In this document: piece after piece, positions 58,449 through 64,000 of the stretch
Layout: every line of letters begins with the position of its first letter
Position numbering within the stretch: the first letter of the stretch is position 1
Source: Kluyvera sp040932435
GTDB lineage: Bacteria; Pseudomonadota; Gammaproteobacteria; Enterobacterales; Enterobacteriaceae
DNA: 64,000 nt
Assembly (NCBI RefSeq): GCF_040932435.1
Contig: NZ_JBFQGA010000006.1
Location: 1 to 64,000, forward strand
Direction: 5' to 3'
Notes under the pieces: model-generated
Databases searched by the model: none
Told to the model about the DNA's origin: nothing
Seen by the model: the letters and a program-made list of their open reading frames with translations, nothing else
Program-made: the position numbers and the translations under genes

Positions 58449-60260
58449 ATGAACTCTGTAATGTTACGGGTAACAAATCGCATTATTGAACGTTCTCGCA
58501 GCACCCGTGAAGCCTATCTGGCGCGCATTGAGCAGGCGAAAACTGAAACGGTTCACCGTTCAGAACTGGCCTGTGGCAACTTGGCGCACGGTTTTGCCGC
58601 CTGCCAGGCAGATGACAAAGCGTCGTTGAAAAGCATGCTGCGTAACAATATCGCGATCATCACCTCCTATAACGATATGCTTTCTGCCCATCAGCCGTAT
58701 GAATACTATCCGGACCAGATCCGTAAAGCGCTGCACAGCGTGAATGCGGTAGGTCAGGTTGCTGGCGGTGTGCCAGCCATGTGTGATGGCGTCACACAGG
58801 GACAAGACGGTATGGAACTGTCTTTGCTGAGCCGTGAAGTGATCGCTATGTCGGCGGCGGTTGGCCTGTCTCACAACATGTTCGACGGCGCACTGTACCT
58901 CGGCGTGTGTGACAAAATTGTCCCAGGGTTGGCCATGGCGGCGTTCTCATTTGGCCATCTGCCGTCGGTGTTTATCCCGTCAGGCCCAATGGCTAGTGGT
59001 CTGCCAAACAAAGAAAAAGTCCGTATTCGTCAGCTATACGCCGAAGGTAAAGTCGATCGTAATGCGTTGCTGGAATCTGAAGCGGCTTCCTACCACGCGC
59101 CTGGCACCTGTACTTTCTACGGCACGGCTAACACCAACCAGATGGTTATCGAATTCATGGGTATGCAGCTGCCGGGCTCCTCTTTTGTCCACCCAGATGC
59201 ACCGCTGCGCGCTGAACTGACTGCTGCTGCGGCCCGTCAGGTGACGCGTATGACCGGCAATGGCAATAACTGGATGCCGCTGGGGAAAATGGTTGACGAA
59301 AAAGTGGTGGTGAACGGGATTGTTGCCCTGCTGGCAACCGGCGGTTCGACCAACCACACCATGCACCTAGTGGCGATGGCGCGTGCGGCGGGCATTATCA
59401 TTAACTGGGATGATTTCTCCGAACTGTCTGACGTTGTGCCGCTGATGGCGCGTCTTTACCCGAACGGCCCGGCGGATATCAACCACTTCCAAGCAGCGGG
59501 CGGTGTACCGGTGCTGGTGCGCGAACTGCTCAAAGGCGGCCTGTTGCATGAAGATGTGAATACCGTTGCCGGTTTTGGCTTATCCCACTACACCATGGAA
59601 CCGTGGCTGAACGAAGGCAAACTGGACTGGCGTGAAGGGGCGATTGCTTCCTTCGACGACGCAATCATTGCTACCTTTGACAAACCGTTCTCTAAACATG
59701 GCGGCACTAAAGTGCTGAGCGGCAACCTGGGTCGTGCGGTGATGAAAACCTCCGCGGTACCGGTTGAAAACCAGGTTATCGAAGCACCAGCCGTGATTTT
59801 CGAAAGCCAGCATGACGTGCTACCCGCGTTTGAAGCCGGCCTGCTGGATAAAGATTGTGTCGTTGTTGTGCGCCATCAAGGGCCAAAAGCGAACGGCATG
59901 CCAGAATTACATAAACTTATGCCACCACTTGGTGTATTATTGGACCGCTGTTTCAAAATTGCGTTAGTCACTGATGGTCGTCTGTCCGGCGCATCCGGTA
60001 AAGTACCGTCAGCGATTCACGTGACCCCTGAAGCCTATGACGGCGGACTGCTGGCAAAAGTACACGACGGTGACATGATCCGCGTGAACGGCCAGACCGG
60101 TGAGCTAACGCTGCTGGTCGATGAAGCCGAACTGGCTGCGCGTCAACCGCATATCCCTGATTTGAGCGCATCGCGCGTGGGAACAGGCCGTGAACTGTTT
60201 GGTGCATTACGGGAAAAACTGTCCGGTGCAGAGCAGGGCGCAACCTGTATTACCTTTTAA
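58449..60260 (+). CDS. edd: Phosphogluconate dehydratase
   Basis: A 603-residue IlvD/Edd family dehydratase, E. coli length. Fe-S cluster Cys residues are in PAMCDGVTQGQDGME, LGVCDKIVPG and APGTCTFYGTANTNQ. It turns 6-phosphogluconate into KDPG. The sequence ATGTTACGGGTAACA at codons 5-9 looks like a GntR operator inside the gene. Followed by eda 39 bases on. Confidence 0.97.
   Translation: MNSVMLRVTNRIIERSRSTREAYLARIEQAKTETVHRSELACGNLAHGFAACQADDKASLKSMLRNNIAIITSYNDMLSAHQPYEYYPDQIRKALHSVNAVGQVAGGVPAMCDGVTQGQDGMELSLLSREVIAMSAAVGLSHNMFDGALYLGVCDKIVPGLAMAAFSFGHLPSVFIPSGPMASGLPNKEKVRIRQLYAEGKVDRNALLESEAASYHAPGTCTFYGTANTNQMVIEFMGMQLPGSSFVHPDAPLRAELTAAAARQVTRMTGNGNNWMPLGKMVDEKVVVNGIVALLATGGSTNHTMHLVAMARAAGIIINWDDFSELSDVVPLMARLYPNGPADINHFQAAGGVPVLVRELLKGGLLHEDVNTVAGFGLSHYTMEPWLNEGKLDWREGAIASFDDAIIATFDKPFSKHGGTKVLSGNLGRAVMKTSAVPVENQVIEAPAVIFESQHDVLPAFEAGLLDKDCVVVVRHQGPKANGMPELHKLMPPLGVLLDRCFKIALVTDGRLSGASGKVPSAIHVTPEAYDGGLLAKVHDGDMIRVNGQTGELTLLVDEAELAARQPHIPDLSASRVGTGRELFGALREKLSGAEQGATCITF
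58461..58475. promoter_or_regulatory. GntR-like operator inside the edd start
   Basis: ATGTTACGGGTAACA, a near-perfect ATGTTA-N4-TAACAT palindrome, begins 12 bases after the edd start codon. Binding there would block early elongation; gluconate would relieve it. Confidence 0.55.
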
Positions 60261-60299
60261 GATGACACGTTTTGTAGATCTGGCGAGAGAGAATTTCTG

Positions 60300-60941
60300 A
60301 TGAAAAACTGGAAAACAACTGCAGAAGCAATCCTGACCACCGGCCCAGTCGTTCCGGTCATTGTGGTTAACAAGCTTGAGCACGCAGTACCGATGGCAAA
60401 AGCGCTGGTTGCAGGTGGCGTACGCGTGCTGGAAGTGACTCTGCGTACACCATGTGCGATGGATGCGATTCGCGCGATTGCGAAAGAAGTTCCGGATGCT
60501 ATCGTCGGCGCGGGTACCGTGACCAACGCTCAGCAGCTGAAAGAAGTGACCGAAGCTGGCGCACAGTTTGCTATCAGCCCGGGCCTGACCGACAGCCTGC
60601 TGAAAGCTGCAACTGCAGGGACTATCCCGCTGATCCCAGGCATCTGCTCTGTTTCTGAGCTGATGCTGGGTATGGAACACGGCCTGAAAGAATTCAAATT
60701 CTTCCCGGCTGAAGCTAACGGTGGCGTGAAAGCGCTGCAGGCGATTGCGGGTCCATTCTCCCACATCCGTTTCTGCCCAACTGGCGGCATCTCTCCTGCT
60801 AATTACCGTGATTACCTGGCGCTGAAAAGCGTCCTGTGCATCGGCGGTTCATGGCTGGTTCCAGCTGACGCGCTGGAAGCGGGTGACTACGACCGTATCA
60901 CCAAACTGGCTCGTGAAGCAGTTGAAGGTGCAAAACTGTAA
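60300..60941 (+). CDS. eda: KDPG/KHG aldolase
   Basis: A 213-residue class I aldolase as in E. coli. Active-site Glu (RVLEVTLRTPCA), Schiff-base Lys (EFKFFPAEANGG) and phosphate-binding FCPTGGIS. It splits KDPG into pyruvate and glyceraldehyde-3-phosphate. Co-transcribed with edd, then stopped by two hairpins. Confidence 0.97.
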   Translation: MKNWKTTAEAILTTGPVVPVIVVNKLEHAVPMAKALVAGGVRVLEVTLRTPCAMDAIRAIAKEVPDAIVGAGTVTNAQQLKEVTEAGAQFAISPGLTDSLLKAATAGTIPLIPGICSVSELMLGMEHGLKEFKFFPAEANGGVKALQAIAGPFSHIRFCPTGGISPANYRDYLALKSVLCIGGSWLVPADALEAGDYDRITKLAREAVEGAKL

Positions 60942-60952
60942 GATGATTGACT

Positions 60953-61018
60953 AACCCGGTCTGTCGACCGGGTTTAGACAAAGTAGGGCGGGTATGCGCA
61001 AGCAGCCCGCCTTTTTTT
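60953..61018 (+). terminator. Two hairpins ending edd-eda
   Basis: First AACCCGGT (60953-60960)/ACCGGGTT (60967-60974); second GGCGGG (60987-60992)/CCCGCC (61006-61011) with seven T. The T-run runs into the 3' end of the convergent purT. Confidence 0.85.
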
Positions 61019-62195
61019 ATCCCTGAACGATGACGGCTGCCGCGGCTTTTTTCGCGCGCTCGACCGCCTGCTCTGTGCTATCTCCGATAGCCAGTGCTAC
61101 ACCCATTCGACGGGCTCCAGCAATCTCTGGTTTGCCAAATAAGCGCAGTTGAACGCCTGCACCCACTGCATGATCTACGTTATCAAAAGTCACATTACGG
61201 CTGGTTAGCTGCGGTAACAGCACGGCAGATGCCGAAGGGCCATATTGGCGAATTGCGCCAATCGGCAGTCCAAGGAAAGCGCGGACGTGCAGGGCAAATT
61301 CTGAGACGTCTTGTGAAATCAGCGTGACCATCCCGGTATCATGCGGGCGCGGTGAAACTTCGCTGAACACCACCTCGTCACCACAGACAAACAGCTCAAC
61401 ACCAAACAGACCATAGCCACCCAGCGCTAGGACGACTTCACGGGCAATCTGCTGTGCACGTGCCAACGCCAGTTCGCTCATCTGCTGTGGCTGCCAGGAT
61501 TCGCGGTAGTCGCCGTCTTCCTGACGGTGACCGATGGGGTCGCAGAAATGGACGCCATCGACCGCATTGACGGTCAGCAGGGTGATTTCAAAATCAAAAT
61601 TCACAACCCCTTCAACAATGACGCGACCGGCTCCTGCGCGGCCACCCTGTTGGGCATATTGCCACGCTTGTGCTAACTGATCTGCATGGCGAATAAAGGT
61701 TTGTCCCTTACCGGAAGAACTCATAACAGGTTTGACGATACACGGCAGACCGATGTCTGCAACCGCCTGACGGAACAAGTCTTCGTTATCGGCAAAATAG
61801 TACGCCGAAGTAGGCAATTTTAGGGTTTCAGCGGCGAGACGGCGGATACCTTCACGGTTCATGGTCAGTTTGGTTGCGCGTGCGCACGGCACAACGTGCT
61901 GGCCTGCTTGCTCGAGTTCAATCAGCGTATCGGTGGCGATGGCTTCGATTTCCGGGACGATAAAGTCCGGTTTCTCCTGTTCAACCAGCGCTTTGAGCAC
62001 CATACCGTCAAGCATATTAATCACATAGGAACGATGCGCGACGTGCATTGCCGGGGCATCGGCATAGCGATCGACCGCGATCACCTCAATCCCTAAACGC
62101 TGGCATTCAATCGCCACTTCCTTGCCTAACTCACCTGAACCCAGAAGCATTACGCGCGTCGCAGCAGGACGCAAAGCTGTACCTAATAACGTCAT
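61017..62195 (-). CDS. purT: Formate-dependent GAR transformylase PurT
   Basis: A 392-residue ATP-grasp enzyme, E. coli length. VMLLGSGELGKEVAIECQRL (N-terminal), VKPVMSSSGKGQTFI (ATP-grasp loop), GLFGVELFVCGDEVVFSEVSPRPHDTG (metal and substrate). It converts GAR to FGAR with formate and ATP in purine synthesis. A PurR box lies upstream. Confidence 0.97.
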   Translation of the reverse strand: MTLLGTALRPAATRVMLLGSGELGKEVAIECQRLGIEVIAVDRYADAPAMHVAHRSYVINMLDGMVLKALVEQEKPDFIVPEIEAIATDTLIELEQAGQHVVPCARATKLTMNREGIRRLAAETLKLPTSAYYFADNEDLFRQAVADIGLPCIVKPVMSSSGKGQTFIRHADQLAQAWQYAQQGGRAGAGRVIVEGVVNFDFEITLLTVNAVDGVHFCDPIGHRQEDGDYRESWQPQQMSELALARAQQIAREVVLALGGYGLFGVELFVCGDEVVFSEVSPRPHDTGMVTLISQDVSEFALHVRAFLGLPIGAIRQYGPSASAVLLPQLTSRNVTFDNVDHAVGAGVQLRLFGKPEIAGARRMGVALAIGDSTEQAVERAKKAAAAVIVQG

Positions 62196-62235
62196 TACCT
62201 ATTCCACCGTCTATCCAAAGTTTGGCGCATTATAA

Positions 62236-62251
62236 ACGAAAACGTTTGCGT
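62236..62251. promoter_or_regulatory. PurR box before purT
   Basis: ACGAAAACGTTTGCGT, 40 bases before the purT ATG, differs from the PurR consensus ACGCAAACGTTTGCGT by one base. Purine-dependent repression expected. Confidence 0.88.
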
Positions 62252-62377
62252 CTGTCTCGATGGCGACAGGCTGGTGATGAAATCAGGTTAAATTTGCGCA
62301 TCTTTATGCGCAGTAGACATATTCTGACATCTGCTCGCCTAGTCTAAACGACGTATACGTTTTTAACTGGAGGCTAT

Positions 62378-63019
62378 ATGTCAGGCTGGCTGAATCAACT
62401 GCAATCCCTGCTGGGGCAAAAATCAGGCGACGGAAAAAGTGGGCTTAACCAAATGCTGGTGCCCGGCGCCATCGGTGGATTAGCGGGACTGCTGCTTACC
62501 AGTAAGTCGTCGCGCAAAATGCTGGCGAAGTACGGCACCGGCGCGCTGCTGGTGGGCGGCGGGGCGGTTGCTGGGAGCGTACTGTGGAATAAGTACAAAG
62601 ATAAACTGCGTACTAATCCACAAACGGAAATGAAATATGGCGAACCGGCGGCGCCGCTTGATGTGCGCACAGAGCGGTTGATTTTGGCGCTGGTTTTCGC
62701 GGCTAAAAGCGATGGACATATTGATGCCAAAGAGCAGGCCGCCATTGAACAGCAATTGCGAGAAGCGGGTGTGGAGGAGCAGGGGCGAGCCCTGATTGCG
62801 CAGGCTATTGAACAGCCACTCGACCCTGAACGCTTAGCACGAGACGTTCATAACGAAGAGGAAGCGCTGGAGCTTTACTTTATCAGCTGCGCCTCGATTG
62901 AGATCGACCACTTTATGGAACGCAGCTATCTGAATGCGCTCGGTGATGCCCTGAAGCTGCCGGTGGAGGTACGAGAAGGTATCGAAGCAGATTTACAGCA
63001 GCAAAAACAGCAACTTTAA
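62378..63019 (+). CDS. yebE: YebE, DUF533 inner-membrane protein
   Basis: A 213-residue DUF533 protein (E. coli YebE 219). One hydrophobic region (MLVPGAIGGLAGLLLTS and GTGALLVGGGAVAGSVLW) and a C-terminal TerB-like helical domain (ILALVFAAKSDGHIDAKEQA, SIEIDHFMERSYLNAL). In E. coli it is part of the Cpx envelope-stress response; function unknown. Divergent from purT. Confidence 0.92.
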   Translation: MSGWLNQLQSLLGQKSGDGKSGLNQMLVPGAIGGLAGLLLTSKSSRKMLAKYGTGALLVGGGAVAGSVLWNKYKDKLRTNPQTEMKYGEPAAPLDVRTERLILALVFAAKSDGHIDAKEQAAIEQQLREAGVEEQGRALIAQAIEQPLDPERLARDVHNEEEALELYFISCASIEIDHFMERSYLNALGDALKLPVEVREGIEADLQQQKQQL

Positions 63020-63102
63020 CACGACTAATTACAGGTTTTGCTTGCATCGTCGTCTAATTTGTCCACCCTTATAGGGTGTGACTAAAACAGAAGAATAATG
63101 AG

Positions 63103-64000
63103 ATGCCACCTAAAGCAAAACGGATCCCCCACACCATGACATTGCATGGTGATACGCGCGTTGATAACTACTACTGGCTGCGTGATGACTCGCGATCCCA
63201 GCCAGCGGTGCTTGACTATTTAAAGCAGGAAAACGTCTACGGACGTGAGGCGATGTCCTCTCAGCGCAGCCTTCAGGACAGTGTTCTAAAAGAGATTATC
63301 GACCGTATACCGCCAAAAGAGGTCTCGGCGCCGTATATCAAAAATGGTTATCGCTATCGGCAGGTCTATGAGCCTGGCCGTGAGTATGCGATTTACCAGC
63401 GGCAGGCGCTCGGCGAGGACGAGTGGTCTTTGCTTATCGACGAAAACAAACGCGCCGCGCGCAGCGAATTTTATACGCTGGGCGGGCTGAATGTCGCGCC
63501 GGACAATAATCTGCTGGCGGTGACCGAAGATTTTCTCTCGCGTCGTCAGTACGGTTTGCGTATACGCCATCTGGAAAATGAAACCTGGCTATCGGAAGTG
63601 ATTGAAAACGTCTCGCCGGGTGTCGTCTGGGCCAATGATTCCCGTACGCTCTACTATGTGCGTCAGCATCCCGTTACGCTGTTGCCTTGGCAGGTGTGGC
63701 GTCACCAAATTGGCGAGCCAACGGCACATGATGAGCTGCTCTACGAAGAAGAGGACGATGCGTTTTACGTCAGCCTGCATAAAACCTCATCACGAAAATA
63801 TGTGGTCATTGCGCTATCCAGCGCGACGACCAGTGAAATGCTGCTGCTTGATGCAGATAAATCAGACGCGCAGCCGCAGGTGTTTTTACCGCGCCGTAAA
63901 GATCACGAATATAGCCTCGATCACTACCAGCACCAGTTCTACCTGCGCTCCAACCGCGACGGTAAGAACTTTGGCCTGTACCGCAGCGAAAGCTGGGAGG
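63103..64000 (+). CDS. ptrB: Oligopeptidase B, partial at window edge
   Basis: The first 299 codons of PtrB; the gene continues past the right edge, and the catalytic domain (Ser, Asp, His) is outside. MPPKAKRIPHTMTLHGDTRV, DNYYWLRDDSR and EPGREYAIYQRQ are the start of the S9A beta-propeller. The enzyme cuts small peptides after basic residues in the cytoplasm. ATG at 63103 precedes the family-typical start. Confidence 0.92.
   Translation, partial: MPPKAKRIPHTMTLHGDTRVDNYYWLRDDSRSQPAVLDYLKQENVYGREAMSSQRSLQDSVLKEIIDRIPPKEVSAPYIKNGYRYRQVYEPGREYAIYQRQALGEDEWSLLIDENKRAARSEFYTLGGLNVAPDNNLLAVTEDFLSRRQYGLRIRHLENETWLSEVIENVSPGVVWANDSRTLYYVRQHPVTLLPWQVWRHQIGEPTAHDELLYEEEDDAFYVSLHKTSSRKYVVIALSSATTSEMLLLDADKSDAQPQVFLPRRKDHEYSLDHYQHQFYLRSNRDGKNFGLYRSESWE

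Overview
The window joins a large prophage (from before position 1 to about 42,560) to an ordinary enterobacterial chromosome segment (about 42,560 to 64,000). The host genes run yecD, aspS, nudB, yebC, ruvC, ruvA, ruvB, znuBC/znuA, mepM, lpxM, pykA, hexR, zwf, edd, eda, purT, yebE, ptrB. This is the Escherichia/Salmonella gene order, with proteins close to but not identical to E. coli, so the host is a member of the Enterobacteriaceae. The genus cannot be fixed by eye. Host operators can be read directly: a Zur site between znuC and znuA, a LexA box before ruvA, a PurR box before purT, a HexR-like box before zwf, GntR-like sites near edd, and a REP element after ruvB.

The prophage sits inside yecE. 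Only the first 32 or so YecE codons survive next to yecD, and the rest of yecE must lie beyond the left edge. From left to right it carries: a leftward early operon (HNH nuclease, Ea22-like proteins, HD hydrolase, RdgC) driven by a well-formed pL; an immunity region with a leaderless cI, operators and a Cro-like gene; a rightward early operon (YmfL, DUF4222, O-like replication protein, Dam-type and Dcm-type methyltransferases, LexA-RusA fusion, KilA-N, DUF968, Q); a third methyltransferase; a pinholin/SAR-endolysin/Rz/Rz1 lysis cassette; an independently transcribed small gene; a cos site; lambda-type head genes; and a complete Mu-type contractile tail with baseplate, short fibre and fibre-assembly protein. 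The virion is thus predicted to be a myovirus with a lambda-like capsid, the architecture of the P27/SfV type of phage, which also use yecE or other defined chromosomal sites.

Between the tail fibre and the right attachment end lies an AT-rich accessory region (about 37,000-42,550). It has a TupA-like ATP-grasp gene, a membrane LTA-synthase/sulfatase-like gene broken by one in-frame ochre codon, two remnants of a Pin/Gin-type DNA invertase, a truncated tyrosine recombinase-like ORF, and a LexA-controlled divergent pair encoding a DinI-like protein and a UmuD-like protein that begins exactly at the UmuD' cleavage point. This is the position where related phages carry serotype-conversion genes, and surface modification is the most likely theme.

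The most notable items are the cos site with eight TGTCCCA heptamers up to the terminase start codon, the broken envelope-modification pair, the pre-processed UmuD' mimic, the cytosine methyltransferase with seven repeated modules in its variable domain, and several small genes under 60 codons.
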